This document shows, one piece after another, positions 9,035-17,564 of a stretch of DNA of 64,000 nt. Position numbers and translations under genes: made by a program. Position 1 is the first letter of the stretch. Every line of letters begins with the position of its first letter. The stretch spans positions 4,154,001 through 4,218,000 of the forward strand of contig NSGV01000001.1 in assembly GCA_002300355.1 (NCBI GenBank). Reading direction: 5' to 3'. The notes beneath the pieces are model-generated. The model worked only from the letters and a program-made list of their open reading frames with translations. It was not told where the DNA came from and did no database searches. This DNA comes from Streptomyces sp. TLI_235. GTDB lineage: Bacteria; Actinomycetota; Actinomycetes; Streptomycetales; Streptomycetaceae.

Positions 9035-9271
9035 CTACCGCGCGGTGGCGGAACGGGCGCCGTCGAGCAGGGTCGCCAGGCGGCCGTCGACGAAGAAGTC
9101 CTCCAGCGGGATCTCGATCTCCAGCCGCGCCTCGATCCGCTCGATCAGGGTGACGGCGAGCAGCGAGTTGCCGCCGAGGCCGAAGAAGTCGTCGTCCGGC
9201 GAGGGGGATTCGACGTCCAGCACGTCGCACCACTCCGCGCGCACCACATCGTCGACAACAGCGCTTTCCAT
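9035..9271 (-). CDS. Stand-alone peptidyl/acyl carrier protein
   Basis: This is a 78-residue acidic four-helix carrier protein. The phosphopantetheine site is FFGLGGNSLL with Ser36. A good ribosome binding site (AGAGAGGA) precedes the ATG. It lies 14 bp upstream of the ATP-grasp gene and 12 bp after the FemAB-like gene in the same operon, and is the likely partner of the free adenylation and condensation enzymes further along. The GGNS core is typical of peptidyl rather than fatty-acid carriers. Confidence 0.88.
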   Translation of the reverse strand: MESAVVDDVVRAEWCDVLDVESPSPDDDFFGLGGNSLLAVTLIERIEARLEIEIPLEDFFVDGRLATLLDGARSATAR

Positions 9272-9283
9272 GGCAGTCCTCTC

Positions 9284-10303
9284 TCAGGGTTTCGGGCCCA
9301 CGGCCCAGACGGGGGACAGCACCGCGCCCCGCCGGGTCTTGGGCGTCTCGGCGTCGAGCCCCAGGTCGACGGCGGTGAGGCCGTGCGCCAGGGCGTGGCG
9401 GACCGGGGCCTGGAACAGGCTCTCCGCGTACGCCTCGTGGCGGTGCTCGTGCTCGTCGACCAGGCCCGTCTCGTAGATCTCCAGGCGCGGGCCGACGACA
9501 CAGGCGAGGGTGACGGCGAGCAGGCCGTCCGGGCCGGACACCGCGAAGGCGATGCGCTCGCCCACCGGGTCGGCCGCCCACTGCGCCAGCCGCATACGGA
9601 TCAGGCGGACGGGGTCGGCCAGCCCGTGCCGCCGCTTGACCTGCCCGACGAGTTCGGCGGCCTCCGCGACCACCTCGGCGGCGGGCCGGACGGCGGTGGC
9701 CAGGCCGCAGTCCGCCGCCGCCCGCCGGTCCTTCAGCACGGTGCGCCGGCCGCTCGCGCCCAGCCCGGCCAGGTAGGCGGCGTCGTCGGCCGGGACGTGG
9801 ATCGTGGAGACCTGCGCGATCCGCTCGGCCCGCCAGCCGTCCTCCGCCGGGAACGCGCCCATCTCCTCGTCGCGGACGTACAGCGCGATCGGGACCAGGC
9901 CCTCCGCCAGGGCCGCCTCGCGTCCGGCGGCGACCAGCGCCCTCCGCACCGCGGCGGCCTCGGCCGGCGGCAGGCCGGCCGCGACGGCCGCGCCGGAGAC
10001 GAGGTCGGTGCAACCGCCGAGGAAGAGGTGGGCGTGAGCCGGCCCGTCGAACAGCTCGGGCACCAGGGCGGCCGGATCGACCGGGCCCGGTCCGGCGCCC
10101 GCCTTGGGCCGCTGGACGGGCAGCATGCCGAGGACGGTGCCGTCGCGGGTCGCCAGTACCACCCGGGAGTGCCATGCCGCGGCGGAGTACGGCCGGCCCA
10201 GCCGGTCCGGCAGCAGTGACACGGAGGAGGCGTTCCACGGCGAGTCCGAGAGATTCCGCGGAATTTCGTCCACCGCCACGAGGCGGGTTTCCACGGCGCT
10301 CAA
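9284..10303 (-). CDS. FemAB/BioF2-like GNAT-fold acyl(aminoacyl)transferase
   Basis: The 339-residue first gene of the NRPS-like operon starts with TTG at 10303; a GTG nine bases downstream is an alternative, and neither has a clear ribosome binding site. The second half (RIAQVSTIHVPADDAAYLAGLGASGRR... ERIAFAVSGPDGLLAVTLACVVGPRLEIYETGLVDE ... LFQAPVRHALAHGLTAVDLG) follows the pattern of BioF2-like GNAT (FemAB-related) domains, which transfer acyl or aminoacyl groups. In peptide antibiotic pathways such enzymes can add an amino acid from aminoacyl-tRNA, but whether this one does is inference. Being first in the operon, it follows a low-GC promoter region with a perfect palindrome. Confidence 0.65.
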   Translation of the reverse strand: MSAVETRLVAVDEIPRNLSDSPWNASSVSLLPDRLGRPYSAAAWHSRVVLATRDGTVLGMLPVQRPKAGAGPGPVDPAALVPELFDGPAHAHLFLGGCTDLVSGAAVAAGLPPAEAAAVRRALVAAGREAALAEGLVPIALYVRDEEMGAFPAEDGWRAERIAQVSTIHVPADDAAYLAGLGASGRRTVLKDRRAAADCGLATAVRPAAEVVAEAAELVGQVKRRHGLADPVRLIRMRLAQWAADPVGERIAFAVSGPDGLLAVTLACVVGPRLEIYETGLVDEHEHRHEAYAESLFQAPVRHALAHGLTAVDLGLDAETPKTRRGAVLSPVWAVGPKP

Positions 10304-10399
10304 ATCCAGGTACCGGCGGAACGCGTGCGCATGTTGCTCATTGTCACCAGGTCGCTGAGGAGGAGTGGATCAGGGGAGCATGCCCGTGGATGCTAGCAC

Positions 10400-10414
10400 G
10401 GTGTTCCGAACACC
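10400..10414. promoter_or_regulatory. 15-bp perfect palindrome upstream of the NRPS-like operon
   Basis: GGTGTTCCGAACACC is a perfect inverted repeat about the central base. It lies about 97 bp upstream of the first gene of the minus-strand operon, in a locally AT-richer stretch. Read on the minus strand, a TAGCAT -10-like hexamer follows it by four bases. A repressor bound here would cover the -35 region. Binding protein unknown; no regulator gene is visible within the cluster. Confidence 0.45.
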
Positions 10415-10472
10415 ATTCCTATTTAACGGAATTGACGGATCCACATATTGCCCGCGCTGCTCCGGCCGGATT

Positions 10473-10499
10473 CCGAATCGGACATCGGGTCCGATTCGG
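10473..10499. terminator. 10-bp inverted repeat downstream of the aldehyde dehydrogenase gene
   Basis: CCGAATCGGA (10473-10482) and TCCGATTCGG (10490-10499) form a perfect 10-bp stem with a seven-base loop, 64 bp past the minus-strand dehydrogenase stop. A terminator is the simplest reading. Each arm is itself near-palindromic (TCCGATTCGG), so a second operator for the operon at lower coordinates is also possible. Confidence 0.45.
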
Positions 10500-10562
10500 T
10501 GTCAGAGTGCGCGTTCCCGACGGACATCGCCGCCGGGAACGGAACGGCGGATCACGGGATGA

Positions 10563-11951
10563 TCAATTCAGTCGTACGGTCACGCACTTGGGGCGCTGGT
10601 ACTCGCCCAGTGCCAGGGTGCTCAGGTCGGTGCCGTGGCCGGACCCGCGCCGGCCGCCGTGCGGCAGCTCCGGAGTCTGGTCCAGGTGGCAGTTGACCCA
10701 CGCCTCGCCGCAGTCCAGCGCCGCCGCGAGCTCCAGCGCGGTGCCCGTGTCGGTGCTCCAGACGCTGCCGGCCAGGGCCTGCGGAAGGCCGTTGGCCAGC
10801 CGGACGGCGTGCTCGGTGTCCCGGGCCTGCTGGACGGTGAGCACCGGGCCGAAGACCTCCTCCCGGACCGCCGGGTCGTCGTCCGGCAGGTCCGCGAGGA
10901 CCGCCGCGGGACGCCAGTACCCGTCCTCCTCGCCGGCCCCCGGCTTGACCGCGCCGCAGGCCCGGATCCCCGCGGCGGAGGCGCCGAGGAGCCGGTCGTA
11001 GCGGGCCGCCTGGTCCGGGTTGTTCAGCGGACCGAAGTCGATCCCGGCGGTGAGCGAGGACATCGCCGCGGAGAGCCCCTCGACCGTGCGGGCGTAGTTC
11101 TCCGGCAGGGTGATGACCCGGGCGGGCGCCGCGCAGCTCTGCCCCGCGTTGTACGTCGAGGCGGCGGCCAGCGAGGCGTACGTGTGGGCGGGCGCGTCCG
11201 GCATCACCAGGACAGGGCAGTTGCCGCCCAGCTCCAGGCTGACCGGCCGGAGCCCGGCCCGTCGGGCCACGTCCAGGCCGCCCGCGGTGCTGCCGGTGAA
11301 GGCGACCGCGTCCACCGGGCTCTCCACGAGCAGTCGGCCGGTCTCCCGGTCCCCGGTCAGGGTGCTCAGCACGTGCTCGCCGAGGAGTGCGGCGGCGTCC
11401 GCGGCGAGCAGCAGCGCGGTGTCCGGGGTGGTCTCGGCGGGCTTGAGGAGCACCGAGTTGCCGACCGCCAGGGCCGGCCCGAACCGCCACGCCGCCATCA
11501 TCAGCGGGTAGTTCCACGGCACGATCGCGGCGACCACGCCGAGCGGCTCCCAGCGGACCCAGCTCTCGCGGTCGTCCATCCGCCGGCCCGCGGCGGGGAC
11601 GGCCTCGGTGCGCGCGGCACCCGCGTAGAACCGCACCACGTCGGCCGCGCCGACGATCTCCGCCTCGGCCTCCGCGAGCGGCTTGCCCGTGCCGGCCCGC
11701 TCGGCCAGGGCGTACTCCGAGCGGCGGTCCTCGATCCGGTCCGCCAGCCGCAGCAGGCGCCGCGAGCGTACGGCCGGGGTGAGGGCCGCCCAGCCGCGCT
11801 GAGCGGCCCGGGAGGCCTCGACGCGGGCGGCGACGTCCTGCTCGCGGGAGATCGGGAATCCCTCCCGGAGTCTTCCTGTTCGAGGATCGGTGAGGGCGCT
11901 CCGGGCGTCCCGGGCGGAATCGGCCTGACGGGTGTGCGAACTCGTCGACAT
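10563..11951 (-). CDS. Aldehyde dehydrogenase (betaine/aminoaldehyde-type)
   Basis: The 462-residue NAD(P)-dependent dehydrogenase starts at MSTSSHTRQADS; longer in-frame starts up to 12092 look non-coding. It shows PWNYPLMM and KPAETTP (cofactor strand), FTGSTAGG (Rossmann turn), LELGGN with the general-base Glu, and GQSC with the catalytic Cys. It oxidises an aldehyde to an acid. It is transcribed toward the NRPS-like operon but separated from it by 260 bp and a hairpin, and is divergent from the oxygenase operon. It could supply an amino- or carboxylic-acid building block for the cluster (inference). Length and motifs are complete. Confidence 0.85.
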   Translation of the reverse strand: MSTSSHTRQADSARDARSALTDPRTGRLREGFPISREQDVAARVEASRAAQRGWAALTPAVRSRRLLRLADRIEDRRSEYALAERAGTGKPLAEAEAEIVGAADVVRFYAGAARTEAVPAAGRRMDDRESWVRWEPLGVVAAIVPWNYPLMMAAWRFGPALAVGNSVLLKPAETTPDTALLLAADAAALLGEHVLSTLTGDRETGRLLVESPVDAVAFTGSTAGGLDVARRAGLRPVSLELGGNCPVLVMPDAPAHTYASLAAASTYNAGQSCAAPARVITLPENYARTVEGLSAAMSSLTAGIDFGPLNNPDQAARYDRLLGASAAGIRACGAVKPGAGEEDGYWRPAAVLADLPDDDPAVREEVFGPVLTVQQARDTEHAVRLANGLPQALAGSVWSTDTGTALELAAALDCGEAWVNCHLDQTPELPHGGRRGSGHGTDLSTLALGEYQRPKCVTVRLN

Positions 11952-12302
11952 GCGAGCAGAGCATAGGCCATTCGGGTGCTGACGGGCGGTGATTCGCAGC
12001 CGGCGGACTGCGCTCCCCGTGCGCGGATGTGACATACCGTCACCAAACGGTGATAGGCGGATCCATATCGGATGAACCGGTGCACCCAGCATCCGCCGGA
12101 CGAGTCAAGATCTAGGCAGTGGGCGATCTATGGGGTTAACTGGCGCTTGCGGGCTGCACCTCGGCTTGTGTGGTGCAGCTGACGTCTCACGTGCGGTCGT
12201 AATGATCATTTGCCGGCGAGCCCCGCGCAGTGTGCGCGAGCGGGTCGGCGCAGACCCGATTCCGGGATCGCGAATTCGTCGCCGGGCTCATGGGGGATAA
12301 CC
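11952..12302. promoter_or_regulatory. Divergent promoter region between dehydrogenase and oxygenase operons
   Basis: About 350 bp without a convincing gene. The stretch 12060-12215 is noticeably less GC-rich than its surroundings. It holds an inverted repeat GCTGCACC/GGTGCAGC (12153-12160 and 12172-12179, 11-base spacer) and a small TCACC-AAAC-GGTGA repeat at 12040-12053. It should carry the promoters for both flanking transcripts; no clear sigma-factor hexamers could be assigned. Confidence 0.5.
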
Positions 12303-13154
12303 GTGCTCGCTAGTTGTTTTTCCGAGGACGAGGCCGACGAGCACTGTCGCCTTCGACGCCGACTCCTCTCCGTCGATTCCGAGCTCCCGCCGCCGGCGGT
12401 GGGCTTTCCGGCCGCGGCCGACGGCTTCCTCGAGGCCGGCGCCGACCGGCTGCTGCACAACCTCCGGGAGTACGGCCTCGCCGTCGTGCACCTGGACGAA
12501 CCACTGACGCACGATCAGTTCGTTGCTCTGGGTGCCCTCCTGGGCGAGGCGATACCCGAGACCGACGACGCGGTGCAGCCCTACGTCGAGGACGGCATCG
12601 TCCTCAACCTGGTGGCCGACGCGGGCCGGACGCAGGACGTCTCGCTCCAGCCCTTCGCCACCGGACCGCTCTCGCTGCACAGCGAGGGCAGCGGCCGCAG
12701 CGCCGCCGACCAGCCCCGGTACATCGTCCTGATGTGCGAGGAACCCGGCAGCGGCGAGTCCGCCGCCACGGTCCTCGTCCCGATGGCCGCGGTCGCCGAC
12801 CGCCTCTCCGCCGAGGACGCCGTCCTGCTGGCCGCCACCCGCTACGAGGGCCGCCCGGGCGTGCCGACCGTGGCGCGCCGCGAGGACGGTCGCACGGTCT
12901 ACTCCTTCCGCGACTTCCAGCGCGATCCGCTGCACTGGGTGTGCGACGCCCCCGAGGCCCACCCCGACACGGTCAACCGCGCCATCCGCCGCCTGCTCGC
13001 CGGGATGTACGCGCCGCGGCAGGCCTACGGCGTCCCCTGGACCCGCGGGCTCCTCGTCGTCATCGACAACACCTGGTTCTTCCACGGCCGGACCGCGGGC
13101 GCCGTCGGGCCGGTCGGCCGGCCGCGCCACCTCAAGCGGCTCCGGATCCGCTGA
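12303..13154 (+). CDS. Fe(II)/2-oxoglutarate-dependent oxygenase (TauD/clavaminate synthase-like)
   Basis: The 283-residue protein has an HxE iron-binding pair (LHSEGSGR, H126 and E128), a distal His in NTWFFHGRT (H261), and a C-terminal Arg-rich RHLKRLRIR that can bind 2-oxoglutarate. The HxE rather than HxD motif and the YIVLMCEEP segment resemble the clavaminate synthase/VioC branch, which hydroxylates or desaturates amino acids, sometimes carrier-bound. I chose GTG 12303 because GGGGG lies 7-11 bases upstream; the frame is open back to ATG 12210, but that stretch looks like leader. It is the first gene of the seven-gene plus-strand operon. Confidence 0.82.
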   Translation: MLASCFSEDEADEHCRLRRRLLSVDSELPPPAVGFPAAADGFLEAGADRLLHNLREYGLAVVHLDEPLTHDQFVALGALLGEAIPETDDAVQPYVEDGIVLNLVADAGRTQDVSLQPFATGPLSLHSEGSGRSAADQPRYIVLMCEEPGSGESAATVLVPMAAVADRLSAEDAVLLAATRYEGRPGVPTVARREDGRTVYSFRDFQRDPLHWVCDAPEAHPDTVNRAIRRLLAGMYAPRQAYGVPWTRGLLVVIDNTWFFHGRTAGAVGPVGRPRHLKRLRIR

Positions 13155-13263
13155 CCCCCGCCTCCACCGCGTCCCCGCACGGGACCGTCCTTCCGCCGTG
13201 CGCCGACCCGGGTCCCGTCGCCGTGGCACTCCGCTCGCTCACCTGTCATGCCCTGGAGAAGTA

Positions 13264-14838
13264 ATGCAGCTGTTCGCCACCACGCCGCCGGCGCGCCGCA
13301 TCGACGTGCCCACCGAGGCGCGCCTGGCTGCCGCCGGTGCGTGGCAGACCCCGCACGACAGCGGTGCCTTCCTGTCGGGTGTGGACCAGCGGACCCTGGA
13401 GGTCTACCGCAGAGCGGTCGACCCCGGTGACCCGATCGAACTCCGCAACCTCTGGCTCGGCCGGGTGGAGACCGAACTCGGCGGCCCCACCACCCGGCAG
13501 TGGCAGGCCGACCTGTGGCGCGACTCCCGCGTCCGCCGCGAGGTCACCGAGGAGGAGGTGCTCGGCTCGCGGTCGACCGTCCGCTTCGTCAAGGAACTCT
13601 TCAACTGGTACTTCCGTGACGACCTCTACGGCGAACTCCGTGACGACGCGCGGACGATGCTCTCCGGCGGCTCGGTCGACGAACTCAACTGGGGTCTCCC
13701 GGAGGCACTCAAGGACTGCATCAGGTACGCCCTGCAGCGCGACTGGTACGGCTACTCCGACTCCTGCGGACGCATCCCCGCCCGGGAGGCCGTCGCCGCC
13801 TACGAGAGCGCCCGGATCGCCGGCACCACCTACACCGCCGCCAACGTCGCACTCACCATGGGCGGCACCTTCGCGGTGAGCACCCTGGCCGACTACGTGC
13901 TCGCCGGCCGCTCCTCCGACGCGGCCCCCGCCCTGTGCGCCACCCCCAACTACCCGCCGCTCGTCGAGGCGATCGCCCGCCGCGGCAACGTCCGACTGGT
14001 GCCGCTCGGCACCGAGGGCGGGGTGATGGAACTCGGCCCGCTGATCGACGCCCTGACCCCGCAGACACCGTTCGTCCTGCTGCAGACCGCCGCCAACCCC
14101 ACCGGCGCCGCCGTCGACGAGGAGGAACTGGCCCGGCTGATCCAGACCGCCTCGCCCACCACGATGATCGTGCTCGACGAGTGCCACGAGTGGCTCGGTG
14201 AGACCCGCACCGCCTCCGTCCTGCGCTCCGCTCCCAACGTCATCCGGGTGTCCAGCCTGTCGAAGAACTGGTCGGCACCGGGCATCAAGGTGGGCTGGAT
14301 CCTCGCCGACAGCTCGTTCATCGCCGACTACTACGAGTACGCCTCCACCAGCTTCGGCGGCCCGCCCTCCTTCTTCTACACGGTGGTCGAGGTCCTGGCG
14401 CGGATGGAGCGCTGGATGATCACCGGCCTGACCCGGCCCGGCGCCGACGAACTCCGCGAGTTCGAGTCCTCCTACGGCCTCACCCTGGACCGGCTCCGCG
14501 CCGCCTACGACACCTACTGCGCCGACCGCCGGGCCCGCGAGTCCTGCCTGCAGCTGCTGCGCGACGCGGCCGGCGCCGAACTCTGCCGGGTCGGCGACGT
14601 CGTGCGGCCCCGGTACTCGATCAACACCGCAGTCCGCTTCGACCGGTGGGACGACTCCTACCTGTGCTTCCGGGACCTGCTCCGCAGCACCGGCGTGTCC
14701 GTCTACCCGGGCATCCTCAACTTCTGCTTCTCCGGCGGCGTCGCGCGCATCACCACGGCCCGCGCCTGGGAGGACCTGGCGCCCGCCCTGCGGCGGATCG
14801 GCGCGGCCGTCGGCGAGCGGGAGGCCGCCGGTGTCTGA
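13264..14838 (+). CDS. PLP-dependent aminotransferase-fold enzyme (class I/II)
   Basis: The 524-residue fold-type I PLP enzyme has YGYSDSCGRIPAREAVAAY near residue 160, AANPTG near 280, VLDECHEW (the Asp that binds the pyridine N), and SLSKNW with the internal aldimine Lys at K334. It is about 100 residues longer than ordinary class I aminotransferases because of an N-terminal extension, as seen in aspartate beta-decarboxylase-like and some cyclising PLP enzymes. ATG 13264 follows GGAG by 7-8 bases. It may aminate, decarboxylate or cyclise the product of the neighbouring oxygenase (inference from the VioC/VioD-type pairing). Its stop overlaps the next gene by eight bases. Confidence 0.82.
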   Translation: MQLFATTPPARRIDVPTEARLAAAGAWQTPHDSGAFLSGVDQRTLEVYRRAVDPGDPIELRNLWLGRVETELGGPTTRQWQADLWRDSRVRREVTEEEVLGSRSTVRFVKELFNWYFRDDLYGELRDDARTMLSGGSVDELNWGLPEALKDCIRYALQRDWYGYSDSCGRIPAREAVAAYESARIAGTTYTAANVALTMGGTFAVSTLADYVLAGRSSDAAPALCATPNYPPLVEAIARRGNVRLVPLGTEGGVMELGPLIDALTPQTPFVLLQTAANPTGAAVDEEELARLIQTASPTTMIVLDECHEWLGETRTASVLRSAPNVIRVSSLSKNWSAPGIKVGWILADSSFIADYYEYASTSFGGPPSFFYTVVEVLARMERWMITGLTRPGADELREFESSYGLTLDRLRAAYDTYCADRRARESCLQLLRDAAGAELCRVGDVVRPRYSINTAVRFDRWDDSYLCFRDLLRSTGVSVYPGILNFCFSGGVARITTARAWEDLAPALRRIGAAVGEREAAGV

Positions 14839-15646
14839 GTTCCGCCTCGCCCCCGGCCGCAAGACCGTCATCGGCATGATCCACCTCAAGCCGCTGCCCG
14901 GCACCCCCTTCCACGAGGAGGGCGGCTTCAGGGAGATCCTCGACACCGCCGTGGCCTCCGCCGTCGCCCTGCGCGACGGCGGCGCGGACGGCTGCCTCGT
15001 CCAGACCGTCGACCGCGTCTACAGCACCGAGGACGAGTGCGACCCCGCGCGGGCCGTCGCCATGGGCCTCGTCGTCGACGCCGTCACCCGGGCCACCGGC
15101 GGCGGCGCCGACTTCCGGGTCGGCGTCCAGATCATGCGCAACGCGCTGAGCGCCTCGCTCGCCGTCGCCAAGGTGGCCGGCGGCTCCTTCATCCGGGCCG
15201 GCGCCCTGGTCGGCATGACCCTCTCCCCGCACGGCATGGTCCAGGCGGACCCGCTGCGCACCGCCGAGTACCGCCGCCGGATAGCCGCGGACGGCATCGG
15301 GGTGATCGCCGAGGTCGACTCGATGCACTTCCGCTGGTTCGGCGAACCCAAGCCGACCGGCGAGGTCGCCAGGGCCGCCCGCGGCATGGGCGCGGACGCG
15401 GTCTCCCTCGGCAGCCCCGACGAGGAGTACACCCTCGACGCCATCGCCTCCGTGCGCCGCTGCGCCCCCGGCCTGCCGGTACTGCTCGCCGGCCACACCG
15501 ACCACGCCAACGCCGCCAGGCTGCTGGCCGAGGCCGACGGCGCCTTCGTCGGCACCTGCCTCGAACAGGGCGGCTGGGGCGGCCGGATCGACACCGACCG
15601 GGTCAAGGCCTACATGGACATCGCCCGCTCCCTGGAGCGGCCGTGA
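14831..15646 (+). CDS. BtpA/SgcQ family TIM-barrel protein
   Basis: The 271-residue protein opens with the family signature (VIGMIHLKPLPGTPFHEEGG) and keeps the VGVQIMRNALSASLAVAKVAGGSFIRAGALVGM and SMHFRWFGEPKPTGEVARAA segments of BtpA proteins. BtpA was named for a photosystem I role in cyanobacteria and SgcQ for a sugar operon; biochemical function is poorly known, with a phosphate-binding TIM barrel expected. It starts with GTG inside the end of the aminotransferase gene and overlaps the SIS gene by GTGA. Its place beside a sugar-phosphate SIS protein inside a carrier-protein operon is unusual and points to a phosphosugar or nucleoside step (inference). Confidence 0.82.
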   Translation: MSEFRLAPGRKTVIGMIHLKPLPGTPFHEEGGFREILDTAVASAVALRDGGADGCLVQTVDRVYSTEDECDPARAVAMGLVVDAVTRATGGGADFRVGVQIMRNALSASLAVAKVAGGSFIRAGALVGMTLSPHGMVQADPLRTAEYRRRIAADGIGVIAEVDSMHFRWFGEPKPTGEVARAARGMGADAVSLGSPDEEYTLDAIASVRRCAPGLPVLLAGHTDHANAARLLAEADGAFVGTCLEQGGWGGRIDTDRVKAYMDIARSLERP

Positions 15647-16755
15647 CGACCACCGGCACCACGCACCGGGCCGCCGCGCCCATCGACGTCGCGGTCATGG
15701 CCCGGCAGACCCGGCGGCTCGCCGCCGACCTGCGCACGCTCACCGGACCGACCTGGGAGGAGACCGGCACCGCCCTCGCCGCGCTCGGCGGCACCCGCCC
15801 CACCAAGGTCTGCCTGATCGGTGACGGCGACTCCTACCACGCCGCGCGGGCCGCCGAGATGGCCTTCGAGACGCTCGGCGGCACCGACTGCGAACCGCTC
15901 TCCGCCCAGCGCTTCCTGGACTACCACGTCGACCTGCCCGCCCACACGGGCGGCGCACCGCTCGTGGTGGGCGTCTCCTCCTCCGGCCGCACCGAACGCG
16001 TCCTGCAGGGCGTGGCCCGGGCCCGTGCCCGGGGCCTCGCCACCATCGCCGTCACCGGGGCCGCCGACAGCCCGCTCGCCCGGGCCGCGGCCGCCGCCGT
16101 CACCGTCGCGCCGCCCGACCCGGAGCGCTCGCCCGGCATCCGCACCTACCAGGCCAGCCTGCTGGCCCTGCTGCTGCTCGCCGTCCGGCTCGGCGGCCCC
16201 CGCGGGTCCGGCCGGCCCGATCAGGTCGCCGAGATCGCCTCGCTCGCATCCGCCGTCGACGCCACCGAGCGGGCCCTGCAAGGACCCTGCGAGGACCTCG
16301 GCCGCGAACTCGCCGCGGGCCCGGTGATCGCCGTCCTGGGCAGCGGGCCCGGTGAGGGCACCGCCAAGTACTGCGCGGCGAAGCTCGTCGAGGGCGCCGG
16401 GGCGATGGCCTTCGGCCAGGACCTGGAGGAGTGGTGGCACGTCGAGCGGTTCGCCGCCCCGCTCGACATGCCGCTGCTCGTCCTCGCCCCGCCGGGCGGC
16501 GCCCACGACCGCGCCGTCGACCTCGCCGCCCGCGCCGCCGCGCTCGGCCGCCGGGTGGTCGCCGTCCTGCCCGAGGGCGCGCCCCCGCTCGAAGGCCCGA
16601 ACCTCCGTACCGTCCGCGTGCACGGCACCGTGCGCGAGGAGTTCTCCCCGCTGCTCTACCACCTGTTCGCCGGGCACCTGGCCACCGGGCTGGCCCGGCA
16701 CACCGGCCGCCTGCCCTTCCAGTCCCACCGGGCCGCCGGCCCGGCCGGCGACTGA
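15643..16755 (+). CDS. SIS-domain sugar-phosphate isomerase/deaminase-like protein
   Basis: The 370-residue protein has two SIS-like halves, as in the isomerase part of GlmS and in AgaS. The first is visible as KVCLIGDGDSYHAARAAEMAFETL and VVGVSSSGRTERVL (phosphosugar-binding Ser loop). The second is VIAVLGSGPGEGTAKYCAAKLVEGAGAMAFGQDLEEWWHVERF, whose final part matches the E-x-x-H-G/H active-site region of these enzymes. It likely aldose-ketose isomerises, aminates or deaminates a sugar phosphate. Start GTG 15643 is translationally coupled (GTGA) to the BtpA gene. Confidence 0.8.
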   Translation: MTTTGTTHRAAAPIDVAVMARQTRRLAADLRTLTGPTWEETGTALAALGGTRPTKVCLIGDGDSYHAARAAEMAFETLGGTDCEPLSAQRFLDYHVDLPAHTGGAPLVVGVSSSGRTERVLQGVARARARGLATIAVTGAADSPLARAAAAAVTVAPPDPERSPGIRTYQASLLALLLLAVRLGGPRGSGRPDQVAEIASLASAVDATERALQGPCEDLGRELAAGPVIAVLGSGPGEGTAKYCAAKLVEGAGAMAFGQDLEEWWHVERFAAPLDMPLLVLAPPGGAHDRAVDLAARAAALGRRVVAVLPEGAPPLEGPNLRTVRVHGTVREEFSPLLYHLFAGHLATGLARHTGRLPFQSHRAAGPAGD

Positions 16756-16822
16756 CACCCGACCGGGCGGCGGCGCCACGCCTCCGGCACGACCGAGACA
16801 CCACTCCAGAAAGACAAGACCC

Positions 16823-17245
16823 GTGGACATCTCCTTCGATCCCCAGCGGCACATCCGGAACATCTTCGACTCGCCTGAGGTCAAGCTCGTCGACTCCAAC
16901 GGCCAGGTCCTGCCCGGCATCCTCGGCACCGTCGGTGCCGGGGAGCTGATCGAGGGCGGAATCGCGATCGGCGCGGACCGCCTCATCATGGAGTGCGGCG
17001 CCAGGTTCGAGCTGCACACCCACCCCGGCGCGCACATCCTCTACGTGCTCGGCTCCCGCGGCTACATCCACATCGACGGCGTCGACTACGAGATGGGCCG
17101 GGGCGACACCGTCTTCGTCCCCGCCAACTACGCGCACGGGGTGAAGACCAACCTGCACGTGCCCGAGCCGCTGGAGATCCTCGCCTTCGGCGTCCCGCAC
17201 ATGCCGCTGGAGTCCGCCGAGCGCATGACGCTGGTGGAGGAGTGA
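16823..17245 (+). CDS. Cupin-domain protein
   Basis: The 140-residue single-domain cupin has ELHTHPGAHILYVLGSRGYIHIDG (motif 1: G..H.H....E-like position replaced by His/Leu context) followed by GDTVFVPANYAHGVKTN (motif 2: PxxxxH). His residues suitable for binding a divalent metal are present. Such small cupins can be dioxygenases, epimerases or isomerases; none can be singled out. GTG 16823 is the only good start. The 67-bp gap upstream is the largest early in the operon, and its stop overlaps the carrier gene by four bases (GTGA). Confidence 0.75.
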   Translation: MDISFDPQRHIRNIFDSPEVKLVDSNGQVLPGILGTVGAGELIEGGIAIGADRLIMECGARFELHTHPGAHILYVLGSRGYIHIDGVDYEMGRGDTVFVPANYAHGVKTNLHVPEPLEILAFGVPHMPLESAERMTLVEE

Positions 17246-17520
17246 CCGCCCCCGACCGGCCCGGCGCCGACGAGGCGCTGGCCGCCGTGCTCGCCACGGT
17301 GCGCAGCCAACTGCCGGACTCCGCCGACCCGTCGGCGGAGATCGACCCCGACGCGCCGCTCGACGGGCTCGGCTTCGACTCGCTCCGGACGGTCCGGCTG
17401 CTCGTCGAGGTCGAGGAGGCGCTGGGCGTCGAGTTCCCGCCCGACCTGGTCACCGCCGAGACCTTCCGCACCGCCCGGACACTCGCCGACGCCGTCCTCG
17501 ACGTCCGCACCGCCCGCTGA
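17242..17520 (+). CDS. Stand-alone acyl carrier protein
   Basis: The 92-residue carrier has the phosphopantetheine site GLGFDSLRTVRLLVEVEEALGVEFP, Ser47. The D-S-L core and the acidic helix II are of acyl rather than peptidyl type. Its coupling to the cupin gene by GTGA, and an AMP-ligase 44 bp downstream, suggest that the ligase loads it and that the oxygenase, PLP and cupin enzymes may act on tethered intermediates (inference). This is the second lone carrier protein in the cluster. Confidence 0.88.
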   Translation: MTAPDRPGADEALAAVLATVRSQLPDSADPSAEIDPDAPLDGLGFDSLRTVRLLVEVEEALGVEFPPDLVTAETFRTARTLADAVLDVRTAR

Positions 17521-17564
17521 CCAGGACCGCCGCCCGCCCGCCGGCCCCGAACGAGGAACACCCC

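Noticed and set aside
12210-12302. Longer start of the 2OG oxygenase at ATG 12210
   Set aside because: GTG 12303 has a good ribosome binding site and matches expected length; the extra 31 residues look like leader sequence.
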